From Amycolatopsis anabasis (GTDB lineage: Bacteria; Actinomycetota; Actinomycetes; Mycobacteriales; Pseudonocardiaceae), in assembly GCF_009765355.1 (NCBI RefSeq), contig NZ_VTHK01000037.1, positions 26,873 through 90,872 of the forward strand: a stretch of 64,000 nt of DNA, written 5' to 3'. The position numbers and the translations under genes are program-made. Below are positions 1-8,753 of the stretch, in pieces. The notes beneath the pieces were generated by a model, which made no database searches, was not told the DNA's origin, and was given only the letters and a program-made list of their open reading frames with translations. Each line of letters starts with the position of its first letter. The stretch's first letter is position 1.

Positions 1-354
1 GGTCAGGCTGTCCGGCACGTCGACCGGGGAGTAGTCCCCGTTCAGCACCTGGAAACTGAGATCGGTGGTGGTGCCGCGCCGGCCGGTCACCACGTATTCC
101 GCGTCCTCGCGCAGGTACGCGTGGAAGTACAGGGTGTCCGGGTTGTCCAGGCCCATCTTGGTGTACGGCCCGGTGGACTGGACGAAGTAGGGGAAGTCGC
201 GTTCGTACGCCCAGGCCATCTGGAGGGAGGCCCGGATGCTGCCCGCGAGGTAGTCGTATCCCTCGCGCAGGTCCTGCTCGCTCTGCACGTGCGGGGCGCC
301 GGTGATGACCTGCTCGGCCTCGACGACCGCGTCCGCGAATGGCTGGGTGATCAC
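1..354 (-). CDS. DUF1214-like protein, 3' end outside window
   Basis: The first 118 codons of a minus-strand gene lie in the window. The GTG start at 354 has an AAGGAG ribosome site six bases upstream (361-366). The peptide has an N-terminal helical stretch, then SIRASLQMAWAYERDFPYF and YTKMGLDNPDTLYFHAYL, a pattern I associate with DUF1214/DUF1254-type proteins. In actinomycetes such genes are often found near sulfotransferases and steroid or lipid catabolic genes. The divergent IclR gene begins 85 bases away and PAPS-forming genes follow, so a role with sulfated or steroid-like substrates is possible. That is inference; the biochemical function is unknown. Confidence 0.7.
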   Translation of the reverse strand, partial: MITQPFADAVVEAEQVITGAPHVQSEQDLREGYDYLAGSIRASLQMAWAYERDFPYFVQSTGPYTKMGLDNPDTLYFHAYLREDAEYVVTGRRGTTTDLSFQVLNGDYSPVDVPDSLT

Positions 355-414
355 CGGCGGCTCCTTAACGGTACAAATATGGACCAACGGGGTACAATCC
401 GTGCTGACCGAGAG

Positions 415-428
415 TAGAACTCGTTCTA
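415..428. promoter_or_regulatory. TAGAAC-TC-GTTCTA palindrome, candidate operator
   Basis: A perfect inverted repeat with 6-base arms and a 2-base spacer lies between the divergent DUF1214-like and IclR genes, 12 bases before the IclR start. It fits the published KstR-type consensus TNNAACNNGTTNNA. A near copy lies at 1814-1827 in the next divergent promoter. A direct repeat GGTACAA at 370-376 and 391-397, spaced 21 bases, lies in the same gap and could be a second site. Confidence 0.5.
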
Positions 429-439
429 AGGATTGGTCA

Positions 440-1321
440 ATGCCGCCTGCCCGCCGATCGCCGCCGACCCAGCGGGTGATCCAGGTGCTCGACTTCCTGG
501 TCGCCCGGCAGGGCGAACGCTTCGGCCTGTCCGAGCTCGCACGGGAGCTGGACCTGGCCAAACCCACCTGCCTGGGCATCCTCACCGAACTGACCGACGC
601 CGGGTACCTGTCCTGCGATCCGCGGACCAAGGCCTACCGGCTGGGGCCCGCGCTGATGGCCGCCGGGCGCGCCGCCCAGGACGACTTCGCCGCGGGCGAG
701 ATCGCGCGGCGGGTGCTCGGCGAGCTGAGCGCGCGGTACCGGACCACGTGCACCGCGTCCGCGGTGGTCGGCGACCAGATCGTGATCCTGGAACGCGCCG
801 GGTCCAGGGCGGTCAAGATCGGCCAGCGGTACCCGTTCGCGCCGCCGGTCGGGCTGATGTACGTGTTGTGGGGCCCCGATACCGCGCTCGAGCGCTGGCT
901 GGACCGGCCGCCGACGCTGCCGGTGCGGCTGGACCGGGCGCGCCTGCGCCGCGTCGTCGCGGAATGCCGCGAGCGGGGTTACCTGGTGGAGAGCCTGACC
1001 CCCGCCGGGCTGCGCCTGCATTCGCTGATGGCCGGGGTGGCCGCGTACGACCTGCCCGACGAGGTCCGGGAGTTGGTCGGCGAGATGGTGTCCAGCCTGG
1101 GGGAACGGGTCTACCTCGACGCCGATCTTTCCGCCCGCCGCAAGCATCCGGTGAACCTGATCGCCGCGCCGACCTTCGCCCCGGACGGCGCCCAGCACCT
1201 GGTGCTCACGTTGTCGGTGGGCGAGGCGATCACCGGGGCGGAGATCGCGCGCCGGGGCGCGGCACTGGTCGAGGCCGCCGATCGGATCACCGCGGAATCC
1301 GGTGGCCGGAAGGCTTCCTAG
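440..1321 (+). CDS. IclR-family transcriptional regulator
   Basis: A 293-residue DNA-binding regulator. Residues ~10-65 form the winged HTH (TQRVIQVLDFLVARQGERF, then SELARELDLAKPTCLGIL), and ~80-285 the IclR effector-binding domain. The ATG at 440 is chosen because it sits after an AAGGA and gives the normal family length; longer upstream in-frame starts would run through the operator region. It is divergent from the DUF1214-like gene, and its stop overlaps the convergent SnoaL stop. It probably controls its neighbours, but the palindrome at 415-428 resembles a TetR-type (KstR) operator, so the cognate regulator is not certain. Confidence 0.9.
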   Translation: MPPARRSPPTQRVIQVLDFLVARQGERFGLSELARELDLAKPTCLGILTELTDAGYLSCDPRTKAYRLGPALMAAGRAAQDDFAAGEIARRVLGELSARYRTTCTASAVVGDQIVILERAGSRAVKIGQRYPFAPPVGLMYVLWGPDTALERWLDRPPTLPVRLDRARLRRVVAECRERGYLVESLTPAGLRLHSLMAGVAAYDLPDEVRELVGEMVSSLGERVYLDADLSARRKHPVNLIAAPTFAPDGAQHLVLTLSVGEAITGAEIARRGAALVEAADRITAESGGRKAS

Positions 1322-1779
1322 CCGTCTGCCCAGCGGTTCGCGGTGAGGCGGAAACTCGGCAGGTCGTCGAGGGAGAGCGTGGCCTCGTAGGTCCGCCGGT
1401 AGCCGGTGCGCGCGATCCGCCAGGCGCCGTCGGCACCGCGGCGGTAGGCGTCCTCGTAGAACGCGGCGCCGCGCAGCACGAGCCGGTGCTCGGGGACGAT
1501 CACGGTGTCGTCCAGCGCCCAGATCCCGGTGGCCTGGTCGCCGTCCACCTCGAGTTCCGGGTGGTGGCAGTGGTGCACGGTGATCACCCCGGGGCCCAGC
1601 GAGTTCCGCATGAAGCCGACGATCTCGGCGCGCCCGGAGAACGTCAGCCGTTCGCCGCCGTAGCAGGCGGTCGCGTCCTCGGTCAGCGTCTCGGCGAACG
1701 GCTCCCAATCCTTCAGATCCAGCGTGCGGAGGTAGCGGTACTTCAGGCGGCGGAGATCTTCGAACGTGGCCAGGTCCAT
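1318..1779 (-). CDS. SnoaL/NTF2-like domain protein
   Basis: A 153-residue single-domain protein of the SnoaL-like (NTF2 fold) superfamily, which includes ketosteroid isomerases, polyketide cyclases and dehydratases. Recognisable parts are the N-terminal helix LRRLKYRYLRTLDLKDWE, the FMRN...VHHCHHPEL strand region and the C-terminal AYRRGADGAWRIARTGYRRTYE. The ATG at 1779 is preferred over an in-frame upstream GTG at 1815, which would start inside the palindrome at 1814-1827. It is divergent from cysD, and its stop codon overlaps the IclR stop. The reaction cannot be told from sequence. Confidence 0.8.
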   Translation of the reverse strand: MDLATFEDLRRLKYRYLRTLDLKDWEPFAETLTEDATACYGGERLTFSGRAEIVGFMRNSLGPGVITVHHCHHPELEVDGDQATGIWALDDTVIVPEHRLVLRGAAFYEDAYRRGADGAWRIARTGYRRTYEATLSLDDLPSFRLTANRWADG

Positions 1780-1813
1780 GCGGTCAAGCCTGCGCCGCGG
1801 GTTGACCAAGCGC

Positions 1814-1827
1814 AAGAACTTGTTCTA
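1814..1827. promoter_or_regulatory. AAGAAC-TT-GTTCTA palindrome, candidate operator
   Basis: This inverted repeat (arms AGAAC/GTTCT) sits between SnoaL and cysD. It differs from the 415-428 site only at the first base and one spacer base, so one regulator probably recognises both. Confidence 0.45.
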
Positions 1828-1858
1828 CTTTCGCTGGCATCCGAAGGGCGGGTTCATC

Positions 1859-2770
1859 GTGACCACGACATACGAACTGACCCATCTGCGGGCCCTGGAA
1901 GCCGAGGCCGTGCACATCTTCCGCGAGGTCGCCGCGACGTTCGAGCGGCCGGTCCTGCTGTTCTCCGGCGGCAAGGATTCGGTGGTGATGCTGCACCTGG
2001 CCGCCAAGGCGTTCTGGCCCGCACCGCTGCCGTTCGGCGTGCTGCACGTCGACACCGGGCACAACTTCGACGAGGTGCTCGCGTTCCGCGACGAAACCGT
2101 GCGGCGCCTGGGCGTGCGCCTGCTGGTGAGCAGCGTGCAGGACGACATCGACGCGGGCCGGGTGACCGAGGAGACGGGACCGCGCGCGAGCCGCAACCGG
2201 TTGCAGACCACAACGTTACTTCGGACAATCAGCGAGCACCGGTTCGACGCGGTGTTCGGCGGTGCGCGCCGGGACGAGGAGAAAGCGCGCGCGAAGGAGC
2301 GGGTGTTCAGCTTCCGCGACGAGTTCGGCCAGTGGGATCCGCGCGCGCAGCGGCCGGAACTGTGGAAGCTGTACAACGGGCGGCACCGCAAGGGCGAGCA
2401 CATCCGCGTGTTCCCGCTGTCGAACTGGACCGAACTCGACATCTGGCAGTACATTGTGGACGAACGCATTGAGCTGCCGTCGATCTACTACGCCCACCGC
2501 CGCCAGGTCTTCCAGCGCGACGGCATGCTGCTCGCGCACACCCGGTTCACGACCCTGCTGCCCGGCGAGGAGCCGTTCGAGGCCCAGGTCCGGTTCCGGA
2601 CCGTCGGCGACGCGACCTGCACCGGCTGCGTCGAATCCGTGGCCACCACACCGGAAGCGGTGGCCGCCGAGGTCGCGGCCACCCGGGTCACCGAGCGTGG
2701 CGCGACCCGCGCGGACGACCGGATCTCCGAGGCGGGTATGGAGGATCGGAAGAGAGAGGGGTACTTCTAG
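1859..2770 (+). CDS. cysD: Sulfate adenylyltransferase subunit 2 (CysD)
   Basis: The 303-residue catalytic subunit of ATP sulfurylase, forming adenosine 5'-phosphosulfate from ATP and sulfate with CysN. The PP-loop SGGKDSVVMLHLAAKA is near residue 40, followed by the family signatures LHVDTGHNF and GGARRDEEKARAKERVFSFR, and the C-terminal cysteine-containing TCTGCVES. The GTG at 1859 gives the normal family length; the open frame extends upstream through the operator. The stop overlaps the cysNC start by one base (TAGTG), so the two are translationally coupled. Confidence 0.95.
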   Translation: MTTTYELTHLRALEAEAVHIFREVAATFERPVLLFSGGKDSVVMLHLAAKAFWPAPLPFGVLHVDTGHNFDEVLAFRDETVRRLGVRLLVSSVQDDIDAGRVTEETGPRASRNRLQTTTLLRTISEHRFDAVFGGARRDEEKARAKERVFSFRDEFGQWDPRAQRPELWKLYNGRHRKGEHIRVFPLSNWTELDIWQYIVDERIELPSIYYAHRRQVFQRDGMLLAHTRFTTLLPGEEPFEAQVRFRTVGDATCTGCVESVATTPEAVAAEVAATRVTERGATRADDRISEAGMEDRKREGYF

Positions 2771-4584
2771 TGACCCAGTTGCTCCGGCTCGCCACCGCGG
2801 GAAGCGTCGACGACGGCAAGTCCACGCTCATCGGCAGGCTGCTCTTCGACTCCAAAACCCTTTTCTCCGACCAGCTCGCCGCGATCGAGCGGACCAGCCG
2901 CGAGCGCGGCGCCGAGTACCCCGACCTCGCCCTGCTCACCGACGGGCTGCGCGCCGAGCGCGAGCAGGGCATCACGATCGACGTTGCCCACCGGTACTTC
3001 GCCACGCCCCGGCGGAAGTTCATCATCGCGGACACCCCGGGCCACATCCAGTACACCCGCAACATGGTCACCGGGGCGTCCACAGCGGACCTCGCGCTGA
3101 TCCTGGTCGACGCGCGCAAGGGCGTGCTGGAGCAGTCCCGGCGGCACGCGTTCCTGGCCAGCCTGCTCGGCATCCCGCACATGGTGCTGTGCGTCAACAA
3201 GATGGACCTGGTGGACTGGTCGGCCGAGCGGTTCGAGGAGATCCGCGAGGACTTCCGGCGCTTCGCCATGAAACTGGACGTGCACGATCTGAGCTTCGTC
3301 CCGGTTTCCGCGCTGCACGGCGACAACATCGTGCACCGCGGCACGAGCATGCCGTGGTACGAGGGCCCGCCGCTGCTGCACCAGCTCGAGGAGGTGCACG
3401 TCGCCTCCGACCGCAACCTGATCGACGCGCGGTTCCCGGTCCAGTACGTGATCCGGCCGCGCGACGACTACCGCGGCTACGCGGGCACCGTCGCGGGCGG
3501 GGTGTTCAAACCCGGGGACGAAGTCGTCGTGCTGCCGTCCGGTTTCACCACCACCGTGCGGGCGATCTGGGGCCCCGGCGGGGTCCGGATCGACGAGGCG
3601 TTCCCGCCCCAGGCGGTCACCCTCCAGCTCACCGACGATCTGGACGTCGGCCGCGGTGATCTGATCTGCCGCCCGAACAACCGGCCGCACCTCGGGCAGG
3701 ACCTGGACGCGATGGTCTGCTGGTTCACCGAGACCGCCCAGCTCACCGAGGGCGCGAAGTACACGATCCGCCACACCACCCGGGCCGCACCCGCGCGGAT
3801 CCAGACGGTGGACTACCGGCTGGACGTGAACACCCTGCACCGGGACGAATCGGCGAACGCGTTGGCGCTCAACGAGATCGGCCGGATCCGGCTGCGCACC
3901 CAGCAGACGTTGCCGTTCGATCCCTATCGCCGCAACCGGGACACCGGCAGTTTCATCCTGGTCGACGACGTCACCAACAACACCGTCGCCGCGGGCATGA
4001 TCACCGGCCCCTCGGCCAACGTCGTCTGGCACGCGGCCGCGGTGGGCCGGGAGGAGCGCGCCTCGCGCGGGCTGACCATCTGGCTCACCGGGCTCTCCGC
4101 CTCGGGCAAGTCCACGGTCGCGGTGGAACTCGAGCGCCGGTTGGTGGCCGCCGGGCGGCCCGCCTACCTGCTCGACGGGGACAACCTCCGGCACGGCCTC
4201 AACGCCGATCTCGGGTTCAGCGCCGCGGACCGCGCGGAGAACGTGCGCCGGGTCGGCGAGGTGGCGCGGCTGTTCGCCGACGCCGGGGTGGTCGCGGTGG
4301 TGTCGCTGATCAGCCCGTACCGCGCGGACCGCGACCGGGTCCGCGCGGCGCACGAGCGGGCCGGACTGTCCTTTGTGGAGGTATTTGTCGACACGCCGAT
4401 AGAGCTGTGCGAGCAGCGCGATCCGAAGGGGATGTACGCGAAGGCGCGGGCGGGCGAGATCACCGGGTTCACCGGCGTCGACGACCCCTACGAGGCTCCG
4501 GAGCGGCCGGATCTGGTGCTGCGCCCGGAAAACGGTGACCCGGCCGCGATGGCCGAAGCGGTGCTCGCCCGGCTCACACGGTGA
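2770..4584 (+). CDS. cysNC: Bifunctional sulfate adenylyltransferase GTPase / APS kinase (CysNC)
   Basis: A 604-residue fusion. Residues 1 to ~420 are the EF-Tu-like CysN GTPase: P-loop GSVDDGKSTLIGRLL, DTPGH, and NKMDLV. Residues ~430-604 are CysC APS kinase: P-loop GLSASGKSTVA, LLDGDNLRHGLN, and the substrate region FVDTPIELCEQRDPKGMYAKA. Together with CysD it converts sulfate to PAPS, the donor for sulfotransferases and for sulfate assimilation. No PAPS reductase or other cys genes follow, and a convergent P450 overlaps its 3' end by 11 bases. With the DUF1214-like neighbour this favours PAPS supply for a sulfotransferase outside the window (inference). Confidence 0.95.
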   Translation: MTQLLRLATAGSVDDGKSTLIGRLLFDSKTLFSDQLAAIERTSRERGAEYPDLALLTDGLRAEREQGITIDVAHRYFATPRRKFIIADTPGHIQYTRNMVTGASTADLALILVDARKGVLEQSRRHAFLASLLGIPHMVLCVNKMDLVDWSAERFEEIREDFRRFAMKLDVHDLSFVPVSALHGDNIVHRGTSMPWYEGPPLLHQLEEVHVASDRNLIDARFPVQYVIRPRDDYRGYAGTVAGGVFKPGDEVVVLPSGFTTTVRAIWGPGGVRIDEAFPPQAVTLQLTDDLDVGRGDLICRPNNRPHLGQDLDAMVCWFTETAQLTEGAKYTIRHTTRAAPARIQTVDYRLDVNTLHRDESANALALNEIGRIRLRTQQTLPFDPYRRNRDTGSFILVDDVTNNTVAAGMITGPSANVVWHAAAVGREERASRGLTIWLTGLSASGKSTVAVELERRLVAAGRPAYLLDGDNLRHGLNADLGFSAADRAENVRRVGEVARLFADAGVVAVVSLISPYRADRDRVRAAHERAGLSFVEVFVDTPIELCEQRDPKGMYAKARAGEITGFTGVDDPYEAPERPDLVLRPENGDPAAMAEAVLARLTR

Positions 4585-5758
4585 CGGGCAACTCGACCAG
4601 GGCCCGCATCCGGAACGACGGCCGCCACCGCAGGTCGGCTTCCGGCACGGCGAGCGCGAGTGCCGGGAACCGCCGCAGCAGCACGTCGAAGGCGGTGGTC
4701 AACTCGATCCGGGCCAGCGGCGCGCCGAGGCAGTAGTGCGGGCCGTGCCCGAACGCGAGATGCGGGTTCTCGGTGCGCGCCGGATCGAAGCGTTCCGGGT
4801 CGGTGAAGCGCGCGGGATCGCGGTTCGCGGAGGCGAGGCCGAGCATCACCGTGTGCCCGGCGGGGATCGTGACCCCGCCGATCTCCAGTTCGGCCCGGGC
4901 GAACCGGCGAATCGAGACCACCGGCGGCACGGTGTAGCGCAGCATCTCCTCGACCGCGGTCGCCAGCCCGGCGGGATCGTCGCGCAGGGCTCGCGCGGTT
5001 TCCGGTTCGCGCAGCAGGAGCAGGGTGCCGTGGCCGATCACGTGCGTGACGTTCTCGATGCCCGCCCACAGCACCAGGAACGCCAGCGAGATCAGCTCGT
5101 CTTCGCTGAGCCGGTCTGCCTCGTCGCGCGCCGTGATCCACGCGGAGAGCAGGTCGTCACCGGGTTCGGCCCGCCGGGACTCGATCAGGCGCAGCAGCAG
5201 GTGGTGGATCTCGCGGACCGATTCGGCCACCTGGCCCCGATGGGCGGGGGTGAGCAGCGAGCTCGTCCACTCGGCGAACGAGCGGCGATCGGCGTCGGGA
5301 ATCCCGAGCAGCTCGCCGACCACGGACAAGGGCAGCGGCAAGGCGAACTCGGCGATCAGGTCGGCGTTTCCTCGTTCGGCGATGGCGTCGGCGAGTTCGT
5401 CGGCGATGGTGTGCACGCGCTCGCGCAGGGCTTCGGCGCGGCGGGCGGAGAACGGCGCCGCGGCCAGCTTCCGCAGGCGGATGTGGTCCGCGCCGTCCCG
5501 GTTGAGCAGGTTCGCGTCGAGCGCCGGGGGCAGGCTGAACCCGGTGTAGCCGTCCCCCGCGTGCGCCTTGCCCAGGGCCAGGCGGGGATCGGCGAGCGCG
5601 GCGCGGACGTCGGCTTCCCGGGTGACGAGCCAGATCGGGTAGCCGTCCGGCGTCTGGATCCGGTGGACCGGACCTTCCTCGCGCAGCCGTGCGAAGGTGG
5701 GATCCGGATTCGCGAAATGCTGGTGGTCGAACGGGGTGGCCGGGGACTCGATGGTCAT
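4574..5758 (-). CDS. Cytochrome P450, bacterial class
   Basis: A 394-residue soluble monooxygenase. The heme loop FGHGPHYCLG has its cysteine ligand at residue 343. The EMLR ExxR motif of the K helix and the PERF region are present. The I-helix reads AGIEN (E235, N236), so the usual threonine after the acidic residue is replaced by asparagine; such a replacement is known in CYP176A1 (P450cin). No ferredoxin or reductase gene is nearby, so electrons must come from partners elsewhere. The gene is convergent with cysNC. Substrate unknown; a steroid or terpenoid would fit the neighbourhood but is only a guess. Confidence 0.93.
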   Translation of the reverse strand: MTIESPATPFDHQHFANPDPTFARLREEGPVHRIQTPDGYPIWLVTREADVRAALADPRLALGKAHAGDGYTGFSLPPALDANLLNRDGADHIRLRKLAAAPFSARRAEALRERVHTIADELADAIAERGNADLIAEFALPLPLSVVGELLGIPDADRRSFAEWTSSLLTPAHRGQVAESVREIHHLLLRLIESRRAEPGDDLLSAWITARDEADRLSEDELISLAFLVLWAGIENVTHVIGHGTLLLLREPETARALRDDPAGLATAVEEMLRYTVPPVVSIRRFARAELEIGGVTIPAGHTVMLGLASANRDPARFTDPERFDPARTENPHLAFGHGPHYCLGAPLARIELTTAFDVLLRRFPALALAVPEADLRWRPSFRMRALVELPVTV

Positions 5759-5786
5759 GGGACCACCGTATCCCCGGCCGTACCGC

Positions 5787-6212
5787 CTAGAGCACGACGA
5801 GCCCGAACACCTCCGAGGACGCCGCCGCGTAGATGCTGGTTCCGGGGTAATAGACGCGCAGGCTGAGCTGCGCGGACACGCTGAAGCTCAGGTTGAGCGA
5901 GTAGTTGCCGTTGGGGCGGCACGAGGTATCGGCGATGTTCACCCACACACCCGCCTGGAGCTTCTGCACGAGAAGGAGCTCGAGGCCGTCGCTCCCGGAG
6001 CGGGCGGGCGCATCGATCTCCAAGCTGCCCTTGAGCTTCACCTTCTCCCCGACCTTGACCTGATTCTTGTCGAGCTTGGCGTGGACCTTCACATTGGTCT
6101 TGTCGACGGCTGATTCGGTCGCCGAGGCGGCCGGGGCGAGACCGATCATGGCGCAGCACACCGCGAGTGCGACGAGCACTCGGCGGGTTCGGGAAATGGC
6201 TGGTTGAGTCAT
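5787..6212 (-). CDS. Small secreted Ig-like beta protein
   Basis: A 141-residue protein with a Sec signal peptide: basic RTRRVL, a hydrophobic core to about residue 27, and an ASA-type cleavage region. The mature part (KTNVKVHAKLDKNQVKVGEK, then KLKGSLEIDA and later YPGTSIYAAASS) looks like a single bacterial Ig-like beta-sandwich. It has one cysteine in the mature part and no sortase or lipobox motif, so it is probably released. It lies just upstream of the P450 on the same strand (28-base gap), though co-function is not evident. No catalytic residues are recognised. Confidence 0.75.
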   Translation of the reverse strand: MTQPAISRTRRVLVALAVCCAMIGLAPAASATESAVDKTNVKVHAKLDKNQVKVGEKVKLKGSLEIDAPARSGSDGLELLLVQKLQAGVWVNIADTSCRPNGNYSLNLSFSVSAQLSLRVYYPGTSIYAAASSEVFGLVVL

Positions 6213-6258
6213 CCTCGAAGTTCAGCACGGTGCGTGCCCGGCGGCGCCGCGGTTGCCC

Positions 6259-7656
6259 CTAACGGCTACTGTGGACCATGCCCGTGGGTGACACCCGGTC
6301 GTGCCGATATCGTTTGCGCACCTCGAAAACGGCCAAGATCACGGCCAGGGTGATCGCGCTGAGCCAGAACTGTGACCTGCTCGCGGGCAGGATCGCCATG
6401 GCCGCCAGGACCGCGGCCAGGGCAATGATGGTGGCGTAACTCAATCCGGGGAATAGCCACATCTTCAGGGTGATCTCGCCCGGCTCCTCCCGTTCGATCC
6501 GCCGCCGCAGCCGGACCTGCGCGACCGCGATCGCGAGGTACACGAACAGCGCGACCGCGCCGTAGGAGTTCACCAGGAAGCCGAAGACGAGATCGGGCGA
6601 GACGTATGCGGCGACCACCGACCCGAACCCGGCGACCGTTCCGGCCAGGATCGCGCGGCGCGGCACCCCTTTGCCGGACAGCCTGGTGAACGCGCGTGGC
6701 GCGTCGCCGGTGCGGGTGAGCGCGAACAGCATGCGCGACGAGGTGTAGAGGGCGGAGTTGAGGCAGGACAGCACCGCGGTGAGCACGATCGCGTTCATGA
6801 TCGTGCCGACCGCCGGGATGCCGAGCACCGCCAGCACCGCGGCGTACGGGCTGACCGCGATCGCCTCCGAGTTCCACGGTTCGATCGCGACCACGAGGAA
6901 CACCGAGCCGACGTAGAAAGCGACCACGCGCAGGATGATCGACCGCATCGCCCGCGCGACCGCCTGCCGGGGTTCGGCGGATTCGGCCGCGGCGATCGTC
7001 ACGATCTCGGCCCCGGTGTAGAAGCCGATGCACGGCACGACCGCGGCGAGCACCGCGCCGATACCGAGCGGGGCGAATCCGCCGTGGTCCACCAGGTTGC
7101 CCAGGCCGCCGCGGGCGCCCGGCCAGACGCCGAACAGGTAGAGGACGCCGACGGCGAGGAACACCACGATCGCGACGACCTTGATCGAGGAGAACCAGTA
7201 CTCGAACTCGCCGTAGGACCGCGCGGAGACCAGGTTGGTCGCGGTGAGCAGCAGGAGCAGGCCGAGGCTGAGCACCCACAACGGCACGCCCGGCAGCCAC
7301 AGCCGCAGGATGCGTCCCCCGGCGACCGCTTCGACGGCGACCACGATGACGAAGAAGTACCAGTACATCCAGCCGACCGCGAAGCCCGCGCGATCGCCGA
7401 GGGCCTCGCGGGCGTAGGCGTAGAACGAGCCGAGTGCCGGGCGGGCGACGGTCATCTCCGCGAGCATCCGCATGATCAGCACGGTCAGGATCCCGGCGAT
7501 CAGGAACGAGACCACCGCGGCCGGGCCGGTCGAGGAGATCACCACACCGCTGCCGACGAAAAGCCCGGCGCCGATGACCCCGCCGAGCGCGATCAGGTTC
7601 ATGTGCCGTTTCGCCAGTCCCGGCCGCAGCCCGCCGGTCTCCGGGGCAGCGCTCAC
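6259..7656 (-). CDS. APC-family amino acid permease
   Basis: A 465-residue membrane transporter with about 12 helices. The N-terminal GVIGAGLFVGSG after helix 1 is the unwound substrate-binding segment of the APC superfamily; GABA/aromatic permease features (EFEYWFSSIKV, helix 8 SCLNSALYTSSRMLF) follow. It likely imports an amino acid with protons. The GTG at 7656 has an AAGGAG eight bases upstream. It stands alone between a secreted protein and a LysR gene. Which amino acid is carried cannot be said. Confidence 0.9.
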   Translation of the reverse strand: MSAAPETGGLRPGLAKRHMNLIALGGVIGAGLFVGSGVVISSTGPAAVVSFLIAGILTVLIMRMLAEMTVARPALGSFYAYAREALGDRAGFAVGWMYWYFFVIVVAVEAVAGGRILRLWLPGVPLWVLSLGLLLLLTATNLVSARSYGEFEYWFSSIKVVAIVVFLAVGVLYLFGVWPGARGGLGNLVDHGGFAPLGIGAVLAAVVPCIGFYTGAEIVTIAAAESAEPRQAVARAMRSIILRVVAFYVGSVFLVVAIEPWNSEAIAVSPYAAVLAVLGIPAVGTIMNAIVLTAVLSCLNSALYTSSRMLFALTRTGDAPRAFTRLSGKGVPRRAILAGTVAGFGSVVAAYVSPDLVFGFLVNSYGAVALFVYLAIAVAQVRLRRRIEREEPGEITLKMWLFPGLSYATIIALAAVLAAMAILPASRSQFWLSAITLAVILAVFEVRKRYRHDRVSPTGMVHSSR

Positions 7657-7781
7657 CTGATCTCCTTCGCGACGGTGTCATTCCCCGCCACTATGAGGCG
7701 GTGCCACGATCCGGGCCAGCGCGCCCAGATCGCGGAACGGCCCCACCGCCGCGCTTGGCGCCCACCAGGGACGTAGTCCGG

Positions 7782-8681
7782 TCAGCGCTTGCCGCGGCTG
7801 ACCCCGCTGAGCAGGGCCGCGGCGGGGCCGACCAGGCGGCGTCCGGCGGGCCAGACCGCGCGGAGCACGCGGCCCAGGTCGAGCCCGTCCACGGGGACCT
7901 GCACCAGCGTGTGGTCGGCGAGATCCCCGGCGACGGCCAGTTCGCTGATCACGGCCGGGCCCGCGCCGGTGATCACCGCGTTGCGCACGGCGGCCGCCGA
8001 GCCGAGTTCGAGCAGCGGATCGGCGGTTTCGGCGCCCGCGTCGCGCAGGGCGGCGTCCACGGTTTCCCGGGTTCCCGAGCCCGGTTCGCGCACCACCAGC
8101 GGGGTCGCCGCGAGTTCGGCCACGGTCAGCGGGCGCCGTCGCCGTGCCCAGGGATGGTGGGCGGGCACGACGACGACCAGGTGATCGGTGGCCACCCGGC
8201 GGCTGGCCAACCCGGCCAGGGGACCGGGGGATTCGACGAAACCGAGGTCGACCTCGCCGGCGCGGACCAGCTCGGCCACCCGATCCGAGTTGGTGACCTG
8301 GAGCCCGACGTAGAGCTCGGGGTGGACGCGTTTGAGCTCGCCGATCCAGCCGGGCACCAGGTGCTCGGCCAGCGTCATGCTCGCGGCGATGCGCAACTCG
8401 GCCTCGCGGTGCGCGCGCAGCGCCTCGGCGCCGGTGAGCAGCCCGTCCAGTTCGGCGAGCACGCGATGGGCCCAACCGGCCACCGCGCGCCCGTCCGGGG
8501 TGAGGGCGGAGCCCCGGCGTGTGCGGTCCACCAGCACCAGCCCGAGCCTGCGCTCCACAGTGGACAGACGCTTGCTGGCGGAGGGCTGCGCGATGCCGAG
8601 TTCGGCCGCGGCCTGGCCGATGCTGCCCAGTTCGCCGACGAGGACGAGCAGGCGCAGCGATTCGAGATCGGGCGGAGTCAT
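7782..8681 (-). CDS. LysR-family regulator, YeiE-like position
   Basis: A 299-residue LysR-type regulator. The N-terminal winged HTH spans ~3-62 (LGSIGQAAAELGIAQPSASK), followed by the two-lobed effector domain. The ATG at 8681 begins a normal LysR; longer open frames upstream are not supported. It is divergent from a YeiH-like membrane protein, the same arrangement as yeiE-yeiH in enterobacteria, so it most likely controls that gene. The inverted sequence TCATA-N9-TATGA at 8678-8696 overlaps its own start. Confidence 0.9.
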   Translation of the reverse strand: MTPPDLESLRLLVLVGELGSIGQAAAELGIAQPSASKRLSTVERRLGLVLVDRTRRGSALTPDGRAVAGWAHRVLAELDGLLTGAEALRAHREAELRIAASMTLAEHLVPGWIGELKRVHPELYVGLQVTNSDRVAELVRAGEVDLGFVESPGPLAGLASRRVATDHLVVVVPAHHPWARRRRPLTVAELAATPLVVREPGSGTRETVDAALRDAGAETADPLLELGSAAAVRNAVITGAGPAVISELAVAGDLADHTLVQVPVDGLDLGRVLRAVWPAGRRLVGPAAALLSGVSRGKR

Positions 8682-8696
8682 AGCCCTAGGGTATGA
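8678..8696. promoter_or_regulatory. TCATA-N9-TATGA inverted repeat, candidate LysR box
   Basis: Interrupted dyad between the divergent LysR and YeiH-like genes, overlapping the LysR start codon. Its size resembles LysR boxes (T-N11-A), which suggests autorepression plus control of the neighbour. This rests on the pattern only. Confidence 0.3.
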
Positions 8697-8753
8697 CCTG
8701 GCAACGTACTGGTGGCTACCGAACGGCGCCGAATTTCGCGACGCTCGGTAATT

